The notes: generated from the letters alone by a model not told the origin. Shown: positions 14,001-25,210, counted from the first letter of the stretch. The stretch: 64,000 nucleotides of DNA from Sipunculus nudus (GCA_026874595.1 CM049317.1:11502382-11566381), one strand, 5' to 3'. Numbers and translations are program-made.

Positions 14001-17000
14001 ACTCATTTCTCTGTAGAGGTTTGACATAACTGCCTAAAATTTTGCAGGTTTATACATCCTGGATAGCTTTCTTGATTTTATGACAGGTGGCGCCACCTAC
14101 ATTCTAGTTAACGCTGCACACATCCAAGCTAATATCTCAGGAACCATTTGACCAATTGGGCCAAAATTGTGCTTGTGTTTAGATCTCACATAGGTCTTTA
14201 TCATACACAAAACTGCAACCATTTTTGCACAGCGTCTGTCTGTTTGTCTGCCTTGGGCTAAAATCACTCATATCCATGTAGTGGTTTGACTTTTCTGCCT
14301 AAAATTTTGCATATGTATACAACTTGGACAGCTTTCTGGATTTGTGGTAGGTTGCACAACCTACATACACATTTAGGCTGCAGACAGCCATGCTAATATG
14401 CAACATACCTCACTCTGTTTCCCCTTGCCACTCAATCCTTGCCTCACTTCACTCTGATTTTGGCAGATACACGTAGTCACTTGTCGGCTACCCGTATTCT
14501 AGTTTTTAAAGTTTACACATTTTTTCTCTATTTTTCAGATATATAAATACAGACTAAATCTTGGCCTGTTGGTTAATCTGTTTGATGCTTTAGTTGAATG
14601 GGTATCTACCATTCTGATGATAAAATTTCCTTTTGTGAATCTATTCCCAGTCAGCTGAGCGTCATGACCCATGGGTCACTTGTTTTATTTCAATGAGGTC
14701 CATGTAACTATACATCAGATATTCTTGAAATACAAACACATCACCAGGAAACATCATTAATGATGCTTTTCTGCACTTAAAGAAGTTACACTTGACTGGT
14801 ATCTTGTTAGTATCAATCAGCCTTTAATATCAAGGTAATAATATTTTTATTGTTAGCTCAGCTGACTGAAAGTCATCTGAGCTATAGCGATCACCCTTTG
14901 TCTGGCGTCCATCCGTCGTGCCGTCCGGCCGTCCATTAACAGGACACAAATTGTAACCACTGGACCTGGAATCTTCTCACTTGACATCCAGGGAGGTCCA
15001 TATAAAATCTCCTTGGAAACCTGAAATTAAGTCTCTGTTACCAATATACTTTGAGCTATGGGGCTCCGAAGTACCCCCCCCCCCCCCCCGAATAATGCAA
15101 AATTTGATATAAAAGCTCAAGTATCTGAATAACTACTGCATTGGTCACCATGATTCTTTGCATGAATATAGATCATGGGATATTCCATCACTTCCTGCAG
15201 ACTGGTGGCACCACCTGTATTTTTTTTCCAATTCTTTATGATTTTTTTTTATATTTGAGACCTTCAAAAAAGCTGTCATCTATTAACAGGGCACAAATTG
15301 TAACCGCTGGACCTGGATTCTTCTAACTTGACATCAAGAGAGGTTCATTAAAAGTTTCAATGGAAACGTAAAATTAGGTCTCTGTTACCCAAAACCTCTG
15401 AGCTATGGGGCTTGTAAGTACCCCTAAGAATAATTAAAAATGTGATACAAAAGCTGCAGTATCTGAATAACTAATGTACTGATGACCATGATTTTTTGCA
15501 TTCATATTGATCATGGAATGTGACATCAGTTCCTGCAGACTGGTGGCACCAGCTTTTTTTTTTTTTAATTTGTATGCATTTTTTTCTCTTTTGAGACTTT
15601 CAAATAAAGCCTCATCTTGTAACAGGGCACAAATCGTAACCACTTGACCTAGAATCTTCATACTTGACATCTAGGGAGCTCCATGAAAAGTTTTCATGGA
15701 AATCTGAAATTAGGTCTCTGTTACCCATATTCTCTGAGCTATGGGGGCTCATAAGTACCCCCAAAATAATTAAAAATGTGATACAAAAACTGTGTTTGTT
15801 TCTGAAGAACTCCTCTGAGACCCTTTGACTGATCTTCCGTAACCCGGCATAGTTGTTCCCTCACCTATGTAGTTGTGCATAACAAAGACAGGTGGCACCA
15901 CCTGCAATCCATTCCGTGCAGTCTGAATCTGGATGTCTTTTAGATAACAGCGGATATCTCAGGAGTGGCTCAATGTATTGAGCTGAAAGTTTGCATGTCC
16001 ATAGATCTTGGATCTCTCCATCTTGTAATCAAATTCAACAATCATGGAATTCAGCTGAGCGTCATGGCGCATGGGCCACTAGTTTTACTATGTGTTTTAA
16101 AATCTATGACTGTGTTTTAAATCTAAAGTGCCAGAGTAGTGGTGAAAGATCTTTAAATTTTATAAACTTGTCAGGTGTGTCATGTCACAAGAAGATTTTT
16201 GAGAGAATATTGGATTAAACTTTGGATTGTCTTAGCTCTCATGGCAAGTGCATATATTCAAGTCAAGTGTAACATGGGTTAAGCTCATAGCTACAATGTG
16301 GAATGAGCATCGGTGTAATTTATGTGTGCCCTCTGTGACTGAATAATGGACACTGACATAAGTCAAAAATTAACCAGGGCCATACAATAAGAGTTAGGTA
16401 TAATTAGGTACAATTTTTTAAATACCTTTTTATTTGTTTCAGAGTGACAAGTTTGAGTTTATCTAATGATCATAGTGCCACAGGAATAGGGTCTCCAGGG
16501 CGACGCCCTCTTATGGTGAGTTTATTCAGCTTGGCAAATTGTATATATATGCATGTATATCTAAATATCGCAACATGCTTGCTAAACACTGATTGGATGT
16601 TTTTGACATGGACATTTACACATATCAGCTTTTTATTTCGGTAAGAAATTTAGCAACTGTAATACAATTAATTCTCTATCTGTCAAACATGTCCACCCCT
16701 GTAGGAAACTATAACTGATAAGTCTTTGGGAAGAGTTGTAGATTTAAATATTCTATGTTTAAACACTTGTGGCTAAAACATCCCAAGTTCTTGTTATACA
16801 AATTCCATGTTCTCACAGAGGAAACCTAGTGTCCTGAACAGCTACTAGTTTTAAGAGTAATGGTCTTTTGCAAAGCTCTTGTTATATGACTCAATATTAT
16901 TTTTGTAGTTAGGTTAATTCATATATTCATTTAAAGTACATTGCCTAAGGAAATGTTGATGCAAAGATATTGTTAGCTAACCTGTGAGCTTATGCGATGG

Positions 17001-20000
17001 TGTGGCGTCGTCCGGCGTCCATCGTCCGTCGTCTGTACCTTAACCCATACTATCTTGAAAACGGCAAGAGGTAGCATCACAAAATTTTGTGCAAAAAATT
17101 AGTCATCTAAAAACTATATCGGATTTTGCTTATTTTTTGGCTAACTGCATTTTCTTAGATTTTATAGGGAAAAAGCTAAAAAAGCTTTAAAAATCTTCTT
17201 CTCCGAAACTGTTCAGCCAAATTGTCCAATATTTCACAGAAATGATTCCTGGAACAATCTTTCTCAAGTTTGTTAGAATGGTTTAAGTTCGGTGATTTTT
17301 GGCTGAGTTACAGGAAGTTGAACTTAGTCATCTGTCCAAAAAAGCATAGTAAAATTACAATCTCAGAAACGGCTGGAGCTATCATCACCAAATTTTATGC
17401 CAATGTTGTTCACATGAGACATATCTGAAATTAAGGTATTGGTGGCGCCACCTGCATTGGCCTTTTTTGTACGGGGGTCATCAGTGCCTGTATCATACTG
17501 ACGGCTACAAAAAACTTCTTCTCCAAAACCATATGGCCAAATAGTTTAATATCGCACAGAAATGATCCTAGGGTAGTGCTTTCTGAAGTTTGTTCAAATG
17601 GTCTCAGTTCAGTGACTTTTGGCTGAGTTATGGGAAGCTGAATTTAGTCATATGCTGTAACAGCCCATTTTAGCTCAGTGGCTACAAAGATCTTCTCCTC
17701 AAAAACCACTGGGCCAAATTCTTAAATCTCACACATTAATTATCCTTAGATGTTGATTATTCAAGTTTGTTCAAATGGTTTTGGTTCAGTGATTTTTTGC
17801 TGAGTTATGGGAAGCTTAACTTAGCCATTTTGCTGTATTTTCCCATATGAGTTATAAACCTGTAAAACATTTTTTGACTGACGCTTCTGAGGCCAATTTG
17901 TTTAATATTTTACAAGAATAATCCTCTGAATAATTCTTATGATAATTGTCTTTTATGGTCCAAAGAATGAATTTTGGCTGAATTATAAAGATTGAATTGA
18001 GTCATTTTACCATATATGTTAGCTGTGTGAAGCAGATACATCTAGACTGGCACCAGTTTATCAGCATTTATTACATCATGCCTCTAGACATTTAGATTTC
18101 AGGTTATCTATGGTTAATATTGACATAAATGTTTTTTAAAAGCTATTAAAAAATGTAGATTTATGATTTTTAGATATTCCTCATGCCAGGCAATGTTTAC
18201 AATCACAGGTATACAGCTCTCTGTGGGTATATAAAGATGGCTGTACATGGATTATAAATAATTGGTATCCATTGTCAAATTAATTCAAGATTTTGCCATC
18301 AGTGAGATGTATCTGTATTACAATTTTGCATTCAATATGCATATGTAATAATTTTTAGGGAACCTGTGAGCTAATGCGATGGTGTGGCGGCGTTTGTCTT
18401 CTGTACATTAACTCATACTATTTTGAAAATGATTGGAGCTAGCATCATGAATTTTTATGCAAAAAATTAGCCATCTGAAAAACTCTGCATTTTCTTAAAT
18501 TTTATAGAGAAAAAGCTAAAAAAACCTTTAAACATCTTCTCCTCCGAAACACTCAAGCCAAATTGTTCAATATTTCACAGAAATAATCTTTTATACCATC
18601 TCCCTCAATTTTGTTCCAATGGTTCAAGTTTGGTGAATTTTGGCCGAGTTACAGGAAGTTGAACTTGGTCATCTGTCCAAAAAAGCATACTAAAATGACA
18701 GTCTCAGAAACGGCCAGAGCTATCATCACCAAATTTTTTTCCAGTGTTGGTCACATGAGTCATATATGAAATTCAGGTATTGGTGGCCCACCCTGCATTT
18801 GACTTTTTTTTGTACGGGGATCATTGGTCATCTTTTATTATTCTAGATATTTTGATAAAAAGTTTAAGAATATGTCGGCTCGTAAAAAAAAAATTTTAGC
18901 CAAAGTCTTTCAGTATGTGTGAACAGATATACCAACAGGCCAAGATTGAATCCGTATCTTTAAATAGGTTGAGAAACTGCCAGCTGTTTCAGACTTGGCA
19001 ACAGATCAAGAGTTCATTCAGTACAGCCAGATATAGGTCAAGAGTTCAATCAGTGCAGCCAAGCACAAGGCATGTGATCACCTCATGGGTGACATGTGAA
19101 CACCTCATGGGCACCATGTGATCACTTCATGGGTGTCAAGCCCCTCAAGGCAGGGCCCCTGCATGAGCTTATGCAATAGTGTGGCTACTATTTCAGATTT
19201 GGCAACAGGCTAGAGGTCAGTCTAGATCTATTTATAGCTTTGGCAGACTGCCAACTGTATCATATTAGGCAGCAGGTCAAGAGTTCACTCAGTGCAGCCA
19301 GGTATGGGTCAGGAGTTTACTCAGTGCAGTAGCTGCATTTCATTTATAGCTTTGGCAGACTGCCAACTGTGTCAGATTATGCAACAGGTCAAGAGTTCAC
19401 TCAGTGCAGCCAGGTACAGGTCAAAAGTTCACTCAGTCTAGCCAGGTGCAGGTCATGAGTTCACTCAGTGCAGTAGCCTGAGCAAGCAATTTGTCACAGT
19501 TCACTCGGGGCAACAGCCTTTCTCACCTAAGCCTGGTCAGCACCATGCATCAGACTCAAGGTAAGTTTGATGTATTGGCCTAATTTTTTGACCTGTCTAT
19601 GTGTCTTTGATGGCTTTCTCGCTCACAAGACAGGTGTCACCACCTACAATGACTTTTGCACAGTGTGTGTCCCTGCGTTTTTCTCAGGAGGGGTTTGATA
19701 TATCAGTCTGAAATTGGGCATATGTATATATCTCTGATAGCTTCGTTGTATACAAGACTGATGGTGCCAGCTACAATCTTTTTAGTGTTGTGTGCACCCA
19801 TGCCAGAATTTCAGCAGTGATGTTTGTGTAATTGTTTTTAATTCAAAATGTTTAGTACTTGCATTGTTCATATACATGAAAAGTAATGGTCCAGCATTGA
19901 AGCATTATACCTTGTGTATTTCCCAATGCACAGGTTCGCATTAGGACTGTAGGTCTTGTTTAAAAATAAAAAAATTTCCAACCTTGTGGGGTGCAGAAAT

Positions 20001-20820
20001 CTAACTGTTTTAATATGTACCCATGTGGTAGCCACATATGAAACCAATCAACTAAATTCTTATGTCACTCAAGCTATTATTTCAGGCATTAATCATAAAA
20101 TTTTACCTTTTAAATCTCAGAACATATAATCATAACCTTTTTGATTTTATTTTGTCAAATGTTGGGTTTTATCACAGTTATTTGTTGCATTTTACTCCAG
20201 TACATTAGTACATCAGTTATCTGTATCATTTACTTTTTAAGTAGGAATCAATTGTAAAATCATAATCAGTTTTTGGAAGATAAAAAATAAACTGATAATT
20301 GATTATAAATTAGTTATTTTTTGTATCATCTATATTATCATCAAATATGCTGTGTAGAATTATACCTAAAATATTGGCACAGTAAATTCATTTTAACTGA
20401 TAAATCACACTGAAAGGTCAAGTTAATATCCTGGTTGTTGACACTAAATCTTGGTACAAGGTAATGTTTTAATGCTGTCTGCTGTTTTGTGCCCCATCTG
20501 TTTCTGTATGTGACAGAAGTAGAATATTTTATTGGGATAAAATTACTTCTTGGATGTGCATACATAATTTTGATTGATTATGCAAAAGTGAAGTTGGTTT
20601 AATCAGTTATGAAAGAAAACAGTTAGTCATCGAAATAATCAATTTATTGGCACACCATTATTATTTATATAAATTCTATATAAATCATGTGTCTCTTATT
20701 TTTCAGTGTGTCACCCTTGATAGTGGAGCTGTAGAACTTCACACGGTGTCTCAAGAGTTCTCTGCCCTCATGCCAGAAGAAGTTGACCAATTTGCCATGA
20801 TGTTGCAAAGTGTCATGTGA
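1735..20820 (+). CDS. DYNC2I1: DYNC2I1 (WDR60), cytoplasmic dynein-2 intermediate chain, 3' part
   Basis: This gene encodes the intermediate chain of the dynein-2 motor, which drives retrograde intraflagellar transport in cilia. Eleven phase-compatible exons are visible: 1735-1811, 2253-2328, 6266-6529, 7158-7276, 7768-7855, 8307-8373, 8847-8905, 9280-9325, 10001-10178, 16443-16515 and 20707-20820, with TGA at 20818-20820. They join to 386 residues of the C-terminal WD40 propeller. Recognisable WDR60 motifs are [76 protein letters not shown] and [10 protein letters not shown]. All introns are GT-AG. Earlier exons lie outside the window. The last two exons are the least certain because the C-terminus is poorly conserved. 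The introns at 2329-6265, 10179-16442 and 16516-20706 are swollen by mobile elements. Confidence 0.9.
2014..2065. repeat. (AT)n microsatellite
   Basis: An uninterrupted AT dinucleotide run of about 52 bp lies in the DYNC2I1 intron between exons 1735-1811 and 2253-2328. Confidence 0.95.
3219..6114 (+). mobile_element. Composite HINE-like element, copy A (4 internal units)
   Basis: The 5' end has a 13-bp hairpin (AGCTCAGCTGACT 3220-3232, AGTCATCTGAGCT 3236-3248) followed by a GTCY microsatellite. The 3' end has AGTCAGCTGAGC (6081-6092), the exact reverse complement of 3221-3232, then a perfect palindrome TGACCCATGGGTCA (6097-6110) and CTTG (6111-6114). Poly-T lies on both sides. Inside are four ~338-bp tandem units; the marker GGTCTCTGTT starts at 3391, 3728, 4067 and 4405. 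A second element is nested at 4594-5934. There is no long ORF, so it is non-autonomous. It lies in a DYNC2I1 intron in the sense orientation. Confidence 0.8.
4594..5934 (+). mobile_element. Nested element inside copy A
   Basis: The element begins with its own hairpin (CCGCCAAAAC, AAA, GTTTTGCGG at about 4599-4620) and ends in CTAG at 5931-5934. Left of it the host unit breaks off after CCACCTGTATTTTT, and right of it the T-rich host sequence resumes, which marks it as an insertion. Its body is a tandem of about four ~280-bp units; the shared word GATAGCTTTC starts at 4921, 5199 and 5485, with a degenerate fourth near 5750. Each good unit carries the palindrome AGGTGGCGCCACCT. Confidence 0.65.
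6674..6973 (+). mobile_element. Short HINE-like element
   Basis: The 5' end carries the hairpin CCTGTC-TTAT-GACAGG at about 6679-6694 and a short GTCC tract. The 3' end reads GACCCATTGGTCC followed by CTTG and T-rich flank, like the larger elements. It lies in the intron between DYNC2I1 exons 6266-6529 and 7158-7276. A relative lies at 10413-10817. Confidence 0.5.
10413..10817 (+). mobile_element. Short HINE-like element, probably truncated by copy B
   Basis: This stretch shares with 6674-6973 the start TTTTTATACGCCTGTCT, a GTCTGTCTGTCC tract, and the block GATGGATTTTCACGAAACTC. It has two diverged internal repeats. The usual 3' palindrome plus CTTG is not seen; the sequence runs into the poly-T that precedes composite element B at 10818. 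Confidence 0.45.
10818..14682 (+). mobile_element. Composite HINE-like element, copy B (7 internal units)
   Basis: Copy B is nearly identical to copy A at both ends: 5' hairpin at 10819-10847, and the 3' palindrome TGACCCATGGGTCA at 14665-14678 followed by CTTG at 14679-14682. It holds seven ~338-bp units rather than four; the marker GGTCTCTGTT (or AGATCTCTGTT in one) starts near 10974, 11311, 11648, 11961, 12304, 12644 and 12983. The extra units account for the ~1 kb greater length. The same nested element sits at the same internal position. It lies in the intron between DYNC2I1 exons 10001-10178 and 16443-16515. Confidence 0.8.
13173..14502 (+). mobile_element. Nested element inside copy B
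   Basis: It corresponds to 4594-5934: hairpin from about 13175, four ~280-bp units with AGGTGGCGCCACCT at 13522, 13798 and 14084, and CTAG at 14499-14502. The junctions with the host unit match those in copy A, so the insertion predates the separation of A and B. Confidence 0.65.
14854..16082 (+). mobile_element. HINE-like element, copy C (3 internal units, no nested element)
   Basis: The same 5' hairpin occurs at 14855-14883. Three tandem units are marked by GTCTCTGTTACC near 15030, 15377 and 15713. A diverged distal unit carries GGTGGCACCACC near 15892. The 3' end is TTCAGCTGAGC, an imperfect palindrome (16065-16078) and CTAG (16079-16082), where copies A, B and D read CTTG. It starts only 171 bp after copy B ends, in the same orientation. 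Confidence 0.7.
15074..15089. repeat. Poly-C tract
   Basis: A run of about 16 C lies within element C, interrupting a run of C that is normally six long in the family unit. Confidence 0.9.
16974..18840 (+). repeat. Two related copies of a second repeat family
   Basis: Two starts of the type AACCTGTGAGCT(T/A)ATGCGATGG occur at about 16980 and 18361, each followed by a short GTCC/GTCG tract and similar blocks (ACTATNTTGAAAA, CTCCGAAAC, GAGTTACAGGAAGTTGAAC). The first copy contains three diverged ~200-bp internal units (GGCTGAGTTA near 17300, 17620 and 17800) and one GGTGGCGCCACC palindrome at 17441-17452. Ends are not clear. The repeat fills much of the last DYNC2I1 intron. Confidence 0.55.
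18990..19490 (+). repeat. Tandem repeats with CAGTGCAGCCAGGT unit
   Basis: A ~32-bp motif, GGTCAAGAGTTCACTCAGTG plus CAGCCAGG, recurs at least seven times with small changes. A longer ~112-bp unit containing AGCTTTGGCAGACTGCCAAC repeats from about 19232 and 19344. No reading frame is preserved, so I treat it as non-coding. It lies in the last DYNC2I1 intron. Downstream, 19600-19790 holds degenerate units resembling the nested element. Confidence 0.65.
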
Positions 20821-21347
20821 CCTTCTGTGGAATAATGACCTTGAACTCTTCTTACGGATCTTGAACTCTGACCTACTTGGTCATTGTCAAGACCTTGTGA
20901 CCCCTGCAGACATTTATTTCCAGGGTTAATGGGTCCATTTAACACAGCACAATTTGTAAATACAGATGCTTGTAGGATATACTATTTATTGCACGATCCG
21001 TCCAAATGTTGAACTATTAGTTAAGTTTATACCATTGCTCATCATGTGTGGTGTTTTACACATACATTTTGTCATGTGATTCAGAAAATATGTGGACCAA
21101 TAACTGTTTAAAATATATTGTCCCATGATTTATGTTTTGGGAGGCCTTCATGATACACAGGTGTTTTTCATATATTTTATTATATATTGACTACCAGTAT
21201 ATGATATACAACTCATTTTGACCAGTTTGAATATAGATTTTATGATTTTAAAGAATTATCTATAAAATGCAAACTTAGGAAAATATTCAGAATAGAATAA
21301 TATTCTAACATCCTCAGAAGAAAGATACAAGAAATGATGTGAATAAA
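20821..21347 (+). promoter_or_regulatory. DYNC2I1 3' UTR with candidate poly(A) signal
   Basis: After the TGA the sequence is AT-rich and open in no frame. The first canonical AATAAA in sense is at 21342-21347, which would give a 3' UTR of about 540 nt. Between there and 22250 I see no gene. Confidence 0.45.
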
Positions 21348-22252
21348 ATAATAAATTTTAGAATTCAGATTGGACAACACAAAAACTTGTCCCTAGGGTT
21401 TTCAGTTAACTTTGTTCTGTTGATCATAAAGTAGTGAATAGATAATATTTCTGTCTGTTATGTAACTGAAGTAAATCTAATGAAATATATACACAGGGAA
21501 TCATGCATCCATAAGAGGCACCCATCTACTAATTTATGAGCATCTAGTGTTTTGTACTCTTTGGATGGTCCCATTATAATTTATATTGAAAAGTGTATAA
21601 TCTCTCTTAATCTTATATATAGGAATCTCTCTCATTTGGACAAGAACCCAGGGTCTGCCTGTCTGTTAATTTGAGGTAACACTATATGTAAAGAAATGAA
21701 ATTTATTTTTATGTTATGCACTGTTTTTCATTAGTTAAAACAATTTTGTACATCTGTGTTAACTTGTTTCATTGAAATATCAAACCGGTTTGTTTTAAGT
21801 TGATCTGTAGGTTTCCTTCATTTGTTTTATACCCAGGTTTCCATTTTCTCTTTTTTGTTGATATTATGTTTTATGTCAATTAGCATGAATTGGCATCCTT
21901 TATTTCCTGTTTATATCTTCAAAAAAGCTTATTGTTTTAAACTCAAATTCAGCTTAGTCATTACTTTTTCTGTGATAATTGAATGATATTTTAAAGATTA
22001 AACAAAAATCACTAGATTCAATGAAACTGAAAAATGTCATATTTAGCAAGGTGTGAACCAAGGCAGATGATAAAACAAATACTGGAAAAGTTTGCAATGA
22101 ATCAGTTTGTTATGTACACACACCTTATCAAATATCAGTATCAAAAATCTTTGATTTTCTTGAATCCTGGTGACTTTTTACATCATATTAAATGTTGTCT
22201 ACTGATTGTTTATCAAAATCAATTCTTCAGCAGTTATATTTGAAAACAGGGT

Positions 22253-22433
22253 CAGATCCAGAATACAGGAAAAAGAGTTTCCAATCCAGGTTTATTAATA
22301 GTAGAACCTAAACAAAGGTCCCCAGATCAGGAAAAGAAGGGTTCAAGGCTGCAAAAATTAGTCTGAAACTCTGAAATAAAAGGTTGCGGTAGCCTTTAAG
22401 AAAAGGGGGGTCTGGACCCTCCCTCTGGATCTG
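22253..22433. mobile_element. Small element with 10-bp inverted ends
   Basis: CAGATCCAGA (22253-22262) and TCTGGATCTG (22424-22433) are exact reverse complements and bound 181 bp of non-coding sequence. This is compatible with a small MITE. Target-site duplication is not evident. Confidence 0.45.
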
Positions 22434-23130
22434 CTTCTGATTAACTTCTAATAAAAGAATATATAAATTTATTTAATAAAGTTGTAATGAAAAAATATAT
22501 TCATTGCAGGATATATTTCACAAAGTAAAGTAGAAAAGCCAAAAATTAGCAACTATGAAATAAATAATACATTCAAAGATATTCATAGTCCCTTTTTACC
22601 AGGAATATTCAAACAAAAAATACAGATTAATATAAAATGTATATGTGAAAGGTCATGTTCCAGGCATCCCCACAAAAGAACAAATTTGGCAATTATAAGA
22701 CTGTGCCATTTTCCTAAAGGACTGGATAACTTAAAAGGACTTCACTTTTATTATTATAGGCTTGATAAAATATATCTTCTTATAAAGCTTACATTCATGT
22801 CTAGCATGAGAAAATAGAGGATTAATGTCCATAACATCAACACACACACACACTTCATTTTAAAACACATGCAGGCTCATGGAAGGCTGGCTAGCATTGT
22901 TAACAAGACGTCTGTGTTATCAGTTTGTATCATGAACTGTTGGTAAAGGAACTCGTACATGTGGTAAAATCGATAATTTTGTATCTATTTCTGTGCAAAT
23001 AAATGTTGATCTGTTGGCAATTTGTTTTCTTGGAATGATTCAGCTGCCATTGTTATGCAAAGGTTAATTAATTTATTGAATATTCCATTCAGGCTGGTAA
23101 ATAGAGTTTTCCTTCTTTTTAATGTTTTTT

Positions 23131-25171
23131 TAGCTCAGCTGACTTGCAGTCATGCTCTGCTATAGTGATAGGTCTTTGTCCGTCATCCATCCGTCTGTCT
23201 GTCTGGCCGTCCGGCCAGCCGGCCGTCCATTAGCAGGACACAAATTGTAACTCTTAAGGGCTATGATCATGAAGCCTATGTAGGTTCTTAAAAAATCTTG
23301 CAAACCTATATTGTCCCAGAATTAATTCTTATAGCCAAAATGTCCATCCCATACCTTCCATCTTTCACATATGGCTCACCTACTAACAGGGAAAGAACCA
23401 TAATTATTTTGAGGTCACAGGGTCAAAGGTCATGATCAGAGGACCCACTACTTTAAAAAGCTCGTAGATGCATTTTAAGCCAAACCTTTCATCCCAAACC
23501 TTCAAAAGGTCAGAGATCAAGGTCACAGTACCAAATTGTCCAAAATGCTTTTGAACATATTTCAAGCTAAACTGTTTATTCCAAACCTCAAGTCTTTCAC
23601 ATAGGCCCTAACTATACATCACTCAGTTTGATTCACACTTCATAGTTATGGGTCTTTTGCTTGAAGAAATAAGTTATTGATTTTAGGGTCAGCTGGTCAG
23701 GAGGTTGAATGTTGGAGGTCAAAGTTATTCACAAAACATTGGTTGCCAAGTGATTACTCCAGTTTTAAGTGGTTAGTAGTTTAAGTGGTTTGTAGTTACC
23801 CATCACTGTATAAAGGATCCTATTGATATGTGGGAAAAAGGCCAAGGTCATAGGTCAGGGATGTCCACGATAAAAACTTATTAGATGATCTCTATTTTTC
23901 TTGTATATACCATTGCACTCCAACTGGTACATCTCACTGTGTGGCCGTAATTATGATCGTCACATTTGATATATGATTCCCTTTGTATCAGCCCTTTGAA
24001 AGATAAGAACATCTTTAGTGCATAACAAAGAGTTGCCCGAGACAGGCTTAAGATTTAAGAGTATTGTATCATGGTTTGGCTACTGATTTATAAGATGTTG
24101 GGAACATTTTACAGTTTATGTTTATGAAATCATAGCAATAAACTTAGTTTCCTATATATCTAAATAATTTTTATACAAATCATCAGGTATACCAGCATGT
24201 GTCTGTTCTGATAATTTGTCTGTACCTGGATTAAGGATGGCTTTATTTGTTTTACAAGACTTATAGTGATGCTTCCTGCATCTCTTTTCTTTCAGGTTTT
24301 GCAGTTTACCTACCCTGCTGACCCCACTAAAAAGGAAGGTGATGATTAAAATATTGGTCTTTAACTTTTAACATTTGCTTATCGAAAAATATGATACGAG
24401 AGCTCTCCAACCTGATCATGCCTTTTGAATTGTTTTGGACATTTATTAATGTAACATTCTTGGAGGATTGCCACAAGTTTGGTCTCTCTCATTGGAGGAT
24501 GTGTGATATCAAATGTCAGAATTGTCAGAAATCCAATATGTCTGCTAGGTAGCCAACTTAGAAATACTTTTGTCAGTGCGGTTTCTGTGATTTTTTTTAA
24601 TGTTTGGTCCCTAATAGAGGATTATTGTTGTTGGATTTCATACCTGACAGAAATCCAAATGTGGCCACCAGGTAGCAATTTTAAATTCCTTTTGAACAAA
24701 ATATCTTAAGAACTGTTAAAGTGAATGCAGTGGGACATATATTAATGTAATCTTGCAAAGGATTGGGTCAAAGATTTCTTTAAAAATATGACCATCTTTT
24801 ATGAAAGTTGGTTTGTATTGCATTAAGAAGCATACGTTTTTTTTCAATTATTCTTGCATGGATTTTCTTGATTTTTTGCTAAATATGTTGAACATATTTT
24901 TGGATATTGTGGTGTTCCTTTTTAGACTGATGGGTATCAATTATGCTATGGGATTAGTTCTTGTTAGCTCAACAACCATACATTTTGCTTCAGACCATCA
25001 AGTCATTATGTTATAACTGGACATATGTGATAAATATTTCTATAATCAAAGAAAGTTTCAACAAAATTGGCAAATAGATTCTTCAGAATTTTGACTGCGA
25101 GTAGTGAACCTCAGCCCAGGATGATGCAGGTCATGCTTGGCAGGTGAGCGTCATGACCCATGGGTCACTTG
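23131..25171 (+). mobile_element. HINE-like element, copy D
   Basis: It starts with TAGCTCAGCTGACT, a diverged hairpin and a GTCC/GTCT microsatellite (about 23178-23230). It ends with the same perfect palindrome TGACCCATGGGTCA (25154-25167) and CTTG (25168-25171), with poly-T on both flanks. The interior is largely unrelated to copies A-C. The ends are preserved but the cargo differs, as is typical of rolling-circle families. Confidence 0.6.
24296..24349 (+). other. Orphan terminal-exon-like segment
   Basis: A strong polypyrimidine tract and CAG acceptor (ending 24295) precede an open frame of 17 codons, VLQFTYPADPTKKEGDD, ending in TAA at 24347-24349. The phase is compatible with splicing from the DYNC2I1 donor at 16516, so it could be an alternative last exon. 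It could also be a fragment captured by element D, or chance. I do not recognise the peptide. Confidence 0.2.
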
Positions 25172-25210
25172 TTTTTTGGTTGAAGTCCCATTTATGCTTC
25201 ATTTAGAAAA

